From Lycium barbarum (taxonomy: Eukaryota > Streptophyta > Magnoliopsida > Solanales > Solanaceae), in NCBI RefSeq assembly GCF_019175385.1, contig NC_083345.1:115616480-115680479 (forward strand): a stretch of 64,000 nucleotides of DNA. The letters are read 5' to 3'. The notes under the pieces are model-generated. The model was given only the letters and a program-made list of their open reading frames with translations. It searched no databases and was not told the DNA's origin. Shown here one piece after another: positions 53,911 through 64,000 of this stretch; the first letter of the stretch is position 1, and the number at the start of each line of letters is the position of its first letter. Made by a program: the position numbers and the translations under genes.

Positions 53911-54159
53911 ATGGATCTAAAGACAGTCTTTCCTTTGATTATATTGATGATCTTTGGCAGTGGAAGAAACCTTGTAGAAGGTCAATCCGCAATCATTATT
54001 TATACGTGTGGTATAAATGACTGCACAAAATTATGAATAAAATATTGGGGGTCCAAATTAAAAAGGGCTTTCTGTCAGCACACAAAGTTTGGAGACCAGT
54101 GTGCCTGTGAACACTACGATGTGATCCATAAGGGACCAAGAAAGAATTTGCTTATGTGA
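53911..54159 (+). pseudogene. Secreted cysteine-rich (defensin-like) peptide gene with an internal stop
   Basis: The frame starts MDLKTVFPLIILMIFGSGRN, a clear signal peptide (basic start, hydrophobic core, likely cleavage near residue 24). The mature part has Cys at codons 33, 38, 55, 64 and 66, ending in a C-x-C pair, the pattern of plant defensin-like/LCR peptides. Codon 42 is TGA (54034-54036), one base from a Cys codon and at a position where such families usually have Cys. Beyond it the frame stays open with sensible residues to the stop at 54157-54159, 82 codons. There is no intron, although many defensin-like genes have one after the signal peptide. Defensin-like peptides act outside the cell in defence or pollen-pistil signalling; which applies here is unknown. 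The protein as written would stop after 41 residues. Confidence 0.65.
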
Positions 54160-54242
54160 TAGATGAAAAAGAAACCCAAATGTAGTGGCAGAGATAAAGA
54201 ATTTTATGTCAGAATTATCATCTCGTATGCAAAACTCCAAAT

Positions 54243-54668
54243 TAGAGTATTGTAAGACAAAGAAATTTAAATATAGAGTTCTTTTGCGAGAATTATTTCT
54301 GTTACGCTTATTGTTTTGTTTTTAATGGTCAATTTTAGTCTTCTGAATTGAAACTTACAGAAAGGCTGAGGAAAAACAGACTAATGTTAAGCAAAACAAA
54401 CTAACTTCCTCTTTCCTCACAAGATTGTACCATATATTGCAAATAAAATTAGGATGTAAGATCATCGGGCGCGGTTAAACAGTATGGCTAATGAAATTAT
54501 CGCCCAAATATAAAAGGCTTCAAAAATATTAAGTACTATATTATAATATTATTAATTTTACTATCCCACTTCCATTACTAGTAAAGTACTTTTAGAGTAT
54601 TGTAAGACAAAGAAATTTAAATATAGAGCTCTTTTGCAAGAATTATTTTCGGTTATGCTCATTGTTTT
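54243..54668 (+). repeat. 75-bp direct repeat flanking a 275-bp spacer
   Basis: GAGTATTGTAAGACAAAGAA at about 54246 and about 54597, each followed by ATTTAAATATAGAG and AATTATTT. The right inverted-repeat arm (54545-54592) ends exactly where the second copy begins, suggesting an insertion that duplicated or recombined this sequence. Confidence 0.75.
54545..54592 (-). repeat. Right arm of the 48-bp inverted repeat
   Basis: Inverse of 53267-53314: TTACTATCCCACTTCCATTA then CTAGTAAAGTACTT. See the left arm. Confidence 0.85.
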
Positions 54669-54835
54669 GATATTATTTTAATTTGTTCGGGGTTGTATAG
54701 ATGAGTGAGTAAATTAATAACGATAAATTTTCTCTCACTAAAATATCATACTTTTGATATTATTTTAAATTTTCCGAGGTTGTATAGATGAGTGAGTAAA
54801 TTAATTTCTCTCACTAAAATATCATATTTACCTTC
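54669..54835. repeat. Tandem duplication, about 80-88-bp unit
   Basis: GATATTATTTTAA is followed by GGTTGTATAGATGAGTGAGT and TCTCTCACTAAAATATCATA; the whole occurs twice in tandem. Confidence 0.8.
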
Positions 54836-56768
54836 CTATTCAATTTTAACTTTTTCTCCTCTACTTATACTTACGTCTTTTTCATGTTTTGACATTTCAC
54901 TCTCTAATTTTAATCCAATTTCTCTGAATTAGCTATTTCATTTTGTCATGCTTGATACATCGGAAAACAAGAATTTTTGTGCCTCGTATTTTTAAATGAG
55001 AAATTCCCGAGGGCAAGTGACGCAAGGTATGAAACTAGGTGAATAATAGACTCATTCCTACCCTTCTCCACTTAATACCATGTTTTTGTCGATGAGGCTT
55101 GAAGGATTTCAAAATCATTATGTGTGCCTAATCCATACATTACGCGCTATGTTGTTACCGTTAGACAAAAGTCCTAGGAGCTTCTTTTATGTCTCATTAT
55201 TATTGGATGAATTTTATGAAATAATTAATTTAAGGATCTTTTAATATATTTTTATTTTAGGTCACCAACTTTGTTGAACCGTCCCTGACATCATGTCAAA
55301 TAATGATCATATAACTTAAAATAAGTGCCCGCATATTCATGACCGTCGAATTTGCAGCACACACTTAACATAAATATAAAACTGACTATCTATAATCTCG
55401 TCAGTTCAATTGGATGTCGAATCAGGTGGATAAAATCAAAATGAGTAGGATTAGATCAGTATGCAAAAATGAGAGCTTAAAGTTGTATATCGAAATCAAC
55501 TTTTTCAACATCTCCAGTGAATGATGAGCCATCGCAATAACCATGACTATAGTCCAATTGTAGAAATCTACAAATTTTAAATATAAATTAAATGCGAACA
55601 TTTAGAAATAATAACATGATTGATATGATCCTAACTACTAAAGTATATATTACATGGATTCACTGTTTTATTGTTGCTAAGTATTGAAAACGTTATTATG
55701 CAAAACTAATAGAAAGGAGAAAACTTTATGCTTTGTATTTTCTCTGGGCATAAAAAAGTTCACCATATAATACCATTGCATATTTCTATTATATTAGTTT
55801 CTTGACACGTGTGTTGCATGAGTATGCCGAATTCTGTAACTGATGTTATTGTAAATATTATCAATAGTATTAAAATCATGAAAGGAAAAAGGTACAAATC
55901 TGTTTTCTTTATCAGTAGGAATGCTGTGTGATGGCTTATTTGTTGATGTCAAGATGATTCCATATTATCTCAACCACATAATATGAAGAATAAACATTTA
56001 ATTAGAATCATATGTATCTTTTACTTATTTTGCTTTTATATGTTACAACTTACAAACATGAAATTGGGGGAAAAGGAACAAAGAACATCACTTTAATCAC
56101 AATTCAAAGACTGATTATAATAAAAAGTTGTCTAACAAGACAAAACATATTGGATATTGGAGTTCAGAGGGGGTTTAGGATTTTGAAGGTTTTGAGTGTC
56201 ATACTTCTTTGAGCTTCCGTTTAATCTATTTTAATATTCAATTCGGATAATTCGTTTTTTTGATTTTGTATACACAAATCGATCAAACAAACTAATTTAA
56301 TGATTATAAAAACTTTTAGCAAAGCATAAAATTTCTATACTATTACCAATATCAATAGTATATATCATTCATTTACAATTGTGAGTTCTCGGCGAGTTTT
56401 CATATTATGAAGCTATCATCTAACTCAAGTATGGACAATTAAAACTAAAACACGCTATAGATTCACATTTAGATACTCCAAGATTTTTTTTTATTAATAG
56501 GCATTTTTGAACTTTGAACTAATATAATCATGGATCATTGAATTTCTAAGGGAAAAATTTACTAGAGAGAGGTGAAAATACAATATATCACACTCATATC
56601 CATGGCATATTAATGGGAAAAATTTCATATCCAAAGAACAAACCATAAAATGCAGACATAAGTGCATACCTCCACAAGTTCAGGTTTGTTTTCAGACTCA
56701 TTTGAAACCAAAAAAAGATTGAAGAGGAGCAGTGGTGGCGTATGTAGTAGTCATCATCATCCTCGCCA
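54836..56768. other. Intergenic, no gene recognised
   Basis: AT-rich, with low coding potential. A 66-codon frame at 56012-56212 begins with a hydrophobic stretch (MYLLLILLLYVTTYKHE), but its mature part has no Cys pattern or known motif; I do not call it a gene. No repeats with clear ends were found. Confidence 0.4.
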
Positions 56769-57636
56769 TCAATGTTGACACCTAATTTTTGACCTCCAAT
56801 AATTTTATTTAATTGTTCAGAGTTCTTGAATCTCCCAACAGAGTGAAATATGCATTTTTATTAACCAAAATAAATTTTACAAAATTATTTGGATAACATT
56901 TTGCCGTTTCATTGGGCAAAATAATTTCAAATATATATTGTAAGTCATCTAAAATTGTTGTACATATTTTACCATTTAATACTAAAATATTTGCAAAATT
57001 AAATCAGAAAATAATTCAAATAACTATCCTAACTAGTTGTTTAAGTTATTAAATGTCAAAATTGGCAAATATTTTATTCCGTTAATTCAAGAAAATTAAT
57101 TAGTTAAACAAATGAATCATTTTACCTCTCAATTTTAAAGTTGCATAATTTTATTTGCATTTTATGCTCAAATTAACTACAATTAGTCATATGATTAATT
57201 GTGGTTACATTTGAAATGGTCAATTAATTGTTATATGGTGATTTTGGCTATAATTAAAATAGTTAATTAAAATGATTTAAGTAGATCGAGTTTGTATTTT
57301 ACAAAATTAATCACTTACGCCTATAACCGTGTTAGTTGGTTTTTAATTCGGCTATAATTGAAATGTTTAATTAATTGCCATTGCTTCCAATTTGGACTAT
57401 TTGATAAATTTACACTTTTCCCCCTTTATATATAAACATGTGTATATGGGGTATATACATGTATACCGCGCATACACATGTATATTTGGGTCCAGACCTT
57501 CCCCATTATATTTTTTCGCCAGGCCCAGTCCAAAACGGACTGACCCGGCTCAATCACGCATATAAGCGTGAGTTCACCGACCCAATACCTCATTTGGTAT
57601 TTAGAGAGGAAGGGTATGAAACCCTAGCCGCCTCAC

Positions 57637-57724
<88 letters not shown>

Positions 57725-58551
57725 GCGTCATACATTGCCAGAAATGGCAAAATCTCAGGCAAGAACGCTTGTTGCAGGCGACGTTCGTGTGTTTTGGGTA
57801 AGAGCATTAATTGCTCTTACCCTCTCTCCTCCACACCATGGCATGTCAACCCGATAAAGGTAAGAAACTCTCACCTCTCTCTTAGCTTTTCTGCACAATA
57901 AGGACAGACGAGTCTTAATGGGTTTTGTCCTATTGGTCATCTAAAGCCTCGATTTTTTTGGTCCTTATGATTCTACAAGGATTCAAAGGGAATATCTTGT
58001 AAATCAACAAGTCCCACATCGGTTGATACACTGAAATTTAGGATTTTTGGGATCTATATAAAGGACCTCCTAATTCGCAATACACAAACCTTACAAGTCT
58101 CATTTTTTTGATACACGCAAGTCTCGAAATATAGAGTAAAAGTACCTAACTTAATTAGGGATTTAGCATTCTTTCGCTGAAACCTTTACTTAGTTAGGTT
58201 TTAAAGTCTAAACTATTATTTTTCTTTATGGCTGAGTCTCGGTGGAGGAGCAAATGGCTTCAATTCCGATCTCGACAAGGGCTGCACAGAAAAAAGGTAA
58301 ACTTTTCTCCTTTAGTTATTTTTTCAATTTATCTGTGCTTAAGATGTTTTTAGTTTGATAATTTCTCTAGGTTAAGTTATTAGCATGTTTTTATATGTTT
58401 GTGTAGTTTAATTACTGTTTTAAATAGGTTTGTGTTAGATTAGGGTAAATGCCATTAGTAATGATAGATGTTTTTTAAATTAAGTCATCTAGGATAGGGT
58501 TAAGTATAATTATAGGTTTTCTAGTCTAACATTCTTAGTAGTTTAATTAAT
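56769..58551 (+). mobile_element. LTR fragment, Ogre/Tat-like type, plus orientation
   Basis: It begins TGTTGACACCTAATTTTTGA, close to the inverted end of the 58601-63163 LTR (TGTTGACACCCAATTTTGTC). It contains a TATA-like TTTATATATAAAC at about 57424 and, downstream, a CT-rich leader with AAACCCTAGCCGCCTC. A second promoter-like motif (GTCCCACATCGGTTGATAC ... TATATAAAGG) lies at 58009-58062. It is cut at 58551 by the next LTR. Lineage is tentative. Confidence 0.5.
57640..57721. repeat. (CT)n microsatellite
   Basis: About 40 CT units. It gives a spurious Ser/Leu open frame at 57438-57857. Confidence 0.95.
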
Positions 58552-58600
58552 GTCACGACCCAATTCGTGAATCGTGATGGCACCTATTCTGTCCCCCCAT

Positions 58601-61600
58601 TGTCGCACCCCATTTTAACCGGGTTAAATTAGGAGTACAACATTTTGGTGATTCCTATTTATTTTATTTTAAGGAGTCGCCACCTAATTAATTTAACGGT
58701 GAATTAGGACACCTAGATGTTAACTAAGGTAAAGTTAAAACTAAACCTCCGTTAATAGTCTGCTTAACCAATGTGATTCAGGTAAGGGCTCTATATTATC
58801 CTAAAGGGAAGGGGTTAGGCATCATTTAGAATCCGTTAACTACGGTTATCCGGCCAAACTTAGGTTAATTAATTAAGGTTAGATAAGATGCTTAAATTTT
58901 AAGAAAATGGCTTATAGTGTTATTAGGGTTTTAAAGAAAAATATAATAACGCTGCTTAAAATAAGATTTAAAAGATATGCTAAGGCTTTAAATAAAAATA
59001 CTATTTTAAAAATAAGACTTGCAAAATATAATGATACGCATATAAATAGAAGCTTTTAAGAAAAGATCAAGCCAATTTAAACTTAGAATAAAATTACATC
59101 ATATGAGTACAGTGGTGTAGCAAATCATAGACTTATTTTATAAATAGAATGCAAAAGATGATGAATTTTCTTTTCTTTTTAACTTTATTTAACTATGCTC
59201 GGCTAAAATATATATAATTGGATGAATCTTGAAAACAATGTTTATAAAATATACTTGAGTTTATATCTATATATTAGTGACGCTTTAGAAATGTCTGTGA
59301 CAGTAAGAATAAAATATGATTCGCTTTACTTAAAATATATAGTCATGTTATTTTGCAAATCAATTGTTCCAAATAAAATAAATATTAGACCTTATAAATA
59401 GTTTTAACATAGAAAGAAGAGAAATAAACTTATGGAATTAATTGTTAATTTCCTTGGATTAACTACCCATTACTAAAACTAACCCCACTAATTTGCTAAG
59501 ATTTATCTAAATTAACAAAACAAATGTTAGTCATGCAATACAAATTAAATGCATAAAGAATAAAATAGAGGAATAAATCAAATTGAATGGGTTCAGCCCA
59601 TTCTTTGGACTGCTGCAAATCCGTTACTGTTGGACTTTGGCCCAATTATATTTTTTAGACTGCTATGGTTGTTGCTGCTGTCTATGGGGCTTTGGCCCAG
59701 AACTCCATTTTTTATTTCTTTGGCTGCGGACAGAACTGGGCAGAAGGGGGAAATTGTATTTCGTTGGGCCTTGGCCCAACACCGAATGCGGAAGACGAAA
59801 GAAAAAGATTAGTATGCAGTCAATGAATTATGTTAAACATATAAAATATAAACTCAAACAAGCTCGATAGATTAGGTATATACCATGTATATTTACAATG
59901 GACAGCCATATAAGAATTCAAAAAAAAAAAAAAACACAGAATCAACACAGTATCCATGAAATTCCTATAGCATAATGATTATATGAAATAGACTTCAGTG
60001 ATTTCAGTTCGGCCAAGTTTTCCGAAACAAATGCAGCGTCTGTTTTTCTTTTTTTTAAAAATGAGGCGGCAACTAATTCCACAAAAATGCAACAACTCGA
60101 CGAACCAAAAACAAAGAAAAGAAAATGCCGCAATATTGAGCAATAATAGACAGCAACAGATATGGTAGACAACAAGTAGAAGTTAATCAAAGTATGAGGA
60201 CCAGCCGAGATCACAAATTTAGACACATTAGATAGGGCAATTGATCATGTAAAATGGGTTGTAAGTGATGCTTCGATAAATATATGGCCTTGGGCAGTGT
60301 CAACATTCAAACGAATCATAAGCAGGCTGACGATTAGGTAGAATGCCATCCTAGAGTTTACTAACATATTGAATTGTTACAATAAAATGTGTTATCAGAA
60401 GGAGAAATGTCAAACCAGAACAAGTATATGTTAAACTGCACTCAACAATATCGGATAGACACATTTAATCAAACACAGTAGCATCAGTATTTATTCTATA
60501 CGAAGGCCAAACAGATGACATATTATGATTCAAGATGGGCCACTCACCATTGTCTGAATATTAAAACAGCAGCCTAAATAATCCCAACAGATAATTCAAT
60601 GGAATATAACAATATCAATTTTTGATTTCAACAAGTAATACATAGAGATATGCACTTAACTGATCCATATAATACTCTTAAGGGATATTAATGAATAGAG
60701 ACAGGCCTATTCATAACAGAGAATGATCATTCCAACATTCATTAAAGCCTAGACAGCATCTAGTCACACACACCATCTCAAATCTTGATTATATTTAAGA
60801 TCCTGATTCTGTTAGCACAGTCCACATCATAACCAGAAAAACCTCCCAGGGTAATATAAACCAAACAGAGTAAGAATCAATTCTTAAAGCAAGAAATCTG
60901 GATACTTATTTCCTTATCAAAGCACACCTGTTAAACTATATACAACATCACATAGGTTTGTTTAACTAGTCAACTTCAATTCTAAAATGATTTCCCGAAT
61001 TTGCCACAATTCACATACACACTATGTTTCTTTAAGTTAACAGTTTCCATTTTTGCACTTGAAACAAACTTTTGCTTCTGAATCTAGGTTTCAACTTGAC
61101 CTTGGTAAGCCAATCCTTATTTTTTTTTTAAAGCAAATCTTTCCAGTGTGCTTGAGCATGTTATCACCAGTTTAATAAGTCATTACTTTCAAAAACTCAT
61201 CTTAAGCAAACAAAATAGCACATTTGTCAAGAAAGAAGAAGAAACAACAAATCTGTAAGCCAATTGAACCTTATGCTGAAAACATACACTAGCTCTTAGA
61301 TTCTTGGTAAACATCTGACATCCTTTTGTGATAGTGGGAAAAAGCATATAAACTCTTGCTAATGATATTAATTAGTTCATTAGTTGCATAACTTAATGAC
61401 TCCTACACAGCTAATGATATAGGCATAATTGTGCAATTTGTAAGCCTTAAACATGCAAGATTAAGCCATTCCAGTAGGCAAATATGATCCTTGAAGCTGA
61501 CATAGGCAGATAGCATATCATCTTCAGGGATTAATCTAAATTCAACTAATCACAGGGAAACCAAATCTGTACGAAAATTTATCAAATAATATCAGACTTG

Positions 61601-62943
61601 ACATAGATAAATGAACAGTAGCTAACTTGATGAACGTGCACATTTTGCATTAGGTGTGACTAAGGTTAGGTATATACACGATTAAGCAACCAACAACCAG
61701 CTGAGCTTATCTAATACATTACAAATTCAGTGCTAAAACAAACATGTTTAAATGAGCTTAATCAAATGAGATGGAGAAAGATTAATGCATGCAAACGCGA
61801 TTAACAGGTCATCCAATCTGAACCAACACCTGATTAGTCCAATGACATACCCTCCAACAATGTAAACTTGAAACAACGGGTGAATCTAAACTTGCATATA
61901 AAGCTAACATACTCACAAAATTAAACTAAACAGGACTGATCATGCTTAACTCAACCAGAATAACTACAAACGAAACTAAAATACAACTAAGCAAACAAAT
62001 CAACAAAACAGTTTAAAGCATTTAAACGATTGCTAAAATAACTTAAAAGGAGGAATTTTACCTTCTTCGGGTGCAGCGAAGTGGGTGCGAAGCCTTCGAT
62101 ACATACTTGAACACTTCAAATTCTCCGAGTTAGTATCCACTCGGATCCGAAACAGTAGCGAAGTATAAAAGTAAAACAAAGGGGATTTTCTATTTTTCAA
62201 ACAAATCTCCAAAAATCTTTAAAACTGCTGAAGGCTCAATTTCGAGGAAATTTTAGGCGGCTTGACCAGAACTTGTGTTTCTTTTCAGGGGGATTTCTGC
62301 GATTTCGAGTCTTGATTCTTAAGGAATTTCATGAATCGAAAAAAAAACCTCCCCTCTCAACTGATTTGGAGATGACTATTTATAAGGTGATTTAGGGTTT
62401 CTTGTGACGAAGAGAGAGAGGAGCGGGGGGACAAGACGAAGTGGGGGTGACAGTGGCGTGGGAGAGACAAACGAAAGTGGGGGGGAGCGGTGTGGTGGAG
62501 AGGAGAGAAGAGAGCTGGGGAGGGGGCGGCATCTGAGGAGAAAATGAAAGGAAACCCTAAGGGTTTCCTTTGTTTTGAACGACTCCGGGTCGGGTCCAAA
62601 TGATTTAATGGACTGGGTCGGCTAAAATATGGGCTAGTTGGGTAATTATTTGGGCTGGTTGTTTTAAAATATTGGGTTGGGTGGAAGAAGTAGTTTGGCT
62701 TCTAAATTTACATAAGAGACCCATTTTAAATTAATCATATACTGAGTGTGCTAAAATATCCCCTAATATAAAGTATGTATTTATTAGTATTTAGATGAAA
62801 ATAAAATGACGCTGTAATAGCCGTGCGATAATATATTTGAAATTCAACAGTAAGTAAATGTTATTATTAAATTACGCGAAGATAAATGCGATGCGTGTGC
62901 ATAAGCTGGTAAAATGCCGAAATGATAAAAATTGTGAATAATC

Positions 62944-63027
<84 letters not shown>

Positions 63028-63163
63028 GCTAGTAACTGTAATAGAATAATGAAACGCCGGTATTTATAAGAGGCTAATAATTATAGTAAAATATAAATAT
63101 ATTTTTTAATTTGCTAAAAATAGGTATTTCGGAGGAGAGGCGGGACAAAATTGGGTGTCAACA
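58601..63163 (-). mobile_element. Very long solo LTR, 4,563 bp, with 5-bp target duplication
   Basis: Ends are TGTCGCACCCCATTTTAACC at the left and GACAAAATTGGGTGTCAACA at the right, flanked by a perfect CCCAT duplication (58596-58600, 63164-63168). Read on the minus strand it starts TGTTGACACCCAATTTTGTC, has a TATA box (CTTATAAATAG, 62386-62376) and a CT-rich leader, and ends GGGGTGCGACA. No retrotransposon protein is found within it. Size and ends are like Ogre-type LTRs, which reach 4-5 kb. The 59400-62050 part is unbroken AT-rich DNA with no genes. Confidence 0.78.
62943..63026. repeat. (AAT)n microsatellite
   Basis: About 28 AAT units inside the long LTR. Confidence 0.95.
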
Positions 63164-64000
63164 CCCATGTAGGCGAACCATTCCCAAATCATTTTAGTCA
63201 TTTATAAGAATTATGCGGAAATAAACAATGATTTTGCTAACAGATTCAAATTATATAAATGATAAGTGCGAAAGTAATAATAACCCCAAAATCTAATCTG
63301 GAGTAGTACAAGAGTCACTATTACATAGATACAAGTCTGATAGGAAGTACAAATCTCAAATATCAATACTGTCTCAGGAATACAAAGTAGACAGTTAAAT
63401 ACAAAGAAGAGTCTCCGGGTGGGGATCTAGCCCAAAAGCTCACCCTGGAATCTCTGTCAAGTAGACTCGGATCACTCTCGAGGACGGGAACTGGAACTAG
63501 TGACAGACTCTGCACTCAAAAAAAAGAGTACAACAAGAGTAGCATCAGTACAAACAACAAGTACTAATAGATATCATATGCCGACAACAATTAGTTCACA
63601 TATATGAGGAAAGAAATCAACAAGTAGGCAGATCAGCAATTAAGCATACTCACCAATCATATTATCATAACAATCACGGACTTCCACCCACCCATACATC
63701 ATACAGAAACTCATTTTCCTAGTCATAAGCCTAGGTGAAGTTTCTAAACCACAAGTCTGTCGAGTCACAATAATCTCAAACGATAATCACAAATTCAAGT
63801 TTTGCACCTAGCTAGAGTCACTAATCCGCAATTTGACCCAGTCCATAATCAGAACTATGCCACAACAATGGTATGAACAAACCATACCAAATCAGAAGTA
63901 AAGAGCCATATGATGATGCAGGATAACATGTAATGATGTGCAATGCAATGCACTGGCCAAATACCTCAAACCTGTACACACATGCTAAATGTAACGGTTC

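Larger units (their letters stand above)
58552..64000 (-). mobile_element. Tekay-like LTR, minus orientation, runs off the window
   Basis: It begins TGTCACGACCCAATTCGTGA, the inverse of a Tekay-type LTR end (compare GTTGGGTCATGACA at 37806). The sequence is interrupted at 58600 and resumes at 63169 (GTAGGCGAACCATTCCCAAA) to the end of the window. CACCCTGGAATCTCTGTCAA and GAACTGGAACTAGTGACAGA at 63440-63510 fit the body of such LTRs. Its other end is outside the window, so whether it is solo cannot be said. Confidence 0.68.

Noticed and set aside
54034..54036. Programmed readthrough or selenocysteine at the TGA of the defensin-like gene
   Set aside because: Land plants lack the selenocysteine system and no readthrough context is visible; a nonsense mutation is simpler.
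56012..56212. 66-codon frame with a hydrophobic start, as a possible second secreted peptide
   Set aside because: No Cys pattern, no TATA box at a fitting place, AT-driven composition.
57438..57857. 139-codon open frame with a long Ser/Leu run
   Set aside because: It is created by the (CT)n microsatellite inside an LTR leader.
62357..62599. 80-codon minus-strand frame
   Set aside because: It is in the CT-rich leader just downstream of the LTR TATA box; Ser/Pro/His-rich with no family.

Overview
The window is nuclear DNA of a flowering plant, almost certainly Solanaceae: introns with GT..AG borders, AT-rich intergenic DNA, TS-type and other solanaceous SINEs, CTCCCTCCGTCC-type Stowaway MITEs, and very long Tekay-, Tat/Ogre- and Athila-like LTRs. 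The species cannot be fixed from sequence alone. Gene density is very low. One apparently intact host gene is visible; nearly everything else is transposon tissue, much of it nested, with a few broken host-gene pieces.

Region by region. 1-6.1 kb: simple direct repeats, a PIF/Harbinger-like MITE, a foldback element and three SINEs. 6.17-15.68 kb (minus strand): a complete five-exon cyclophilin gene, CYP18-1/PPIL3 type, 160 residues. Its 7.9-kb intron 2 holds LINE remnants, a 3.36-kb hAT element with a perfect 8-bp target duplication, two decayed fragments of bacterial-type (plastid-like) 23S rRNA, a degenerate tandem repeat and a SINE. 16.4-21.4 kb: a Helitron candidate containing a long-TIR element that itself contains a hAT-type element. 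22-31 kb: two inverted copies of a ~350-bp block, one carrying a foldback element and a Stowaway that the other lacks; two copies of a TAGGGGTGGG-ended element, one broken by a MULE; a LINE scrap; a CACTA-type end; and a GT64 glycosyltransferase pseudogene. 32.1 kb: a possible orphan terminal exon.

33.1-38.0 kb: a Pack-MULE-like element carrying the 3' end of an ornithine cyclodeaminase/mu-crystallin (SARD4-like) gene, into which an Athila-like solo LTR inserted, into which a Tekay-like solo LTR inserted. 39.0-52.3 kb: a degraded Ty3/gypsy element of the Tat lineage (5' LTR, PBS, gag, protease, RT, RNase H, second RNase H, integrase, 3' tandem repeats) split in its gag-pol interval by a 3.2-kb CACTA element with an exact 3-bp target duplication. 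No 3' LTR is visible. 53.3-54.8 kb: a small secreted cysteine-rich (defensin-like) gene with one internal stop, between two 48-bp inverted repeats. 56.8-64 kb: a plus-strand LTR fragment, a minus-strand Tekay-like LTR running off the window, and inside it a 4.56-kb solo LTR with a perfect 5-bp duplication.

The genes do not form a pathway. The story is insertion order: several sites can be dated relative to each other from target duplications, nested boundaries and a preserved empty-site paralogue. I found no CRISPR array, prokaryotic operon, functional rRNA or functional tRNA gene. Coordinates come from reading by eye; element ends without target duplications are approximate.
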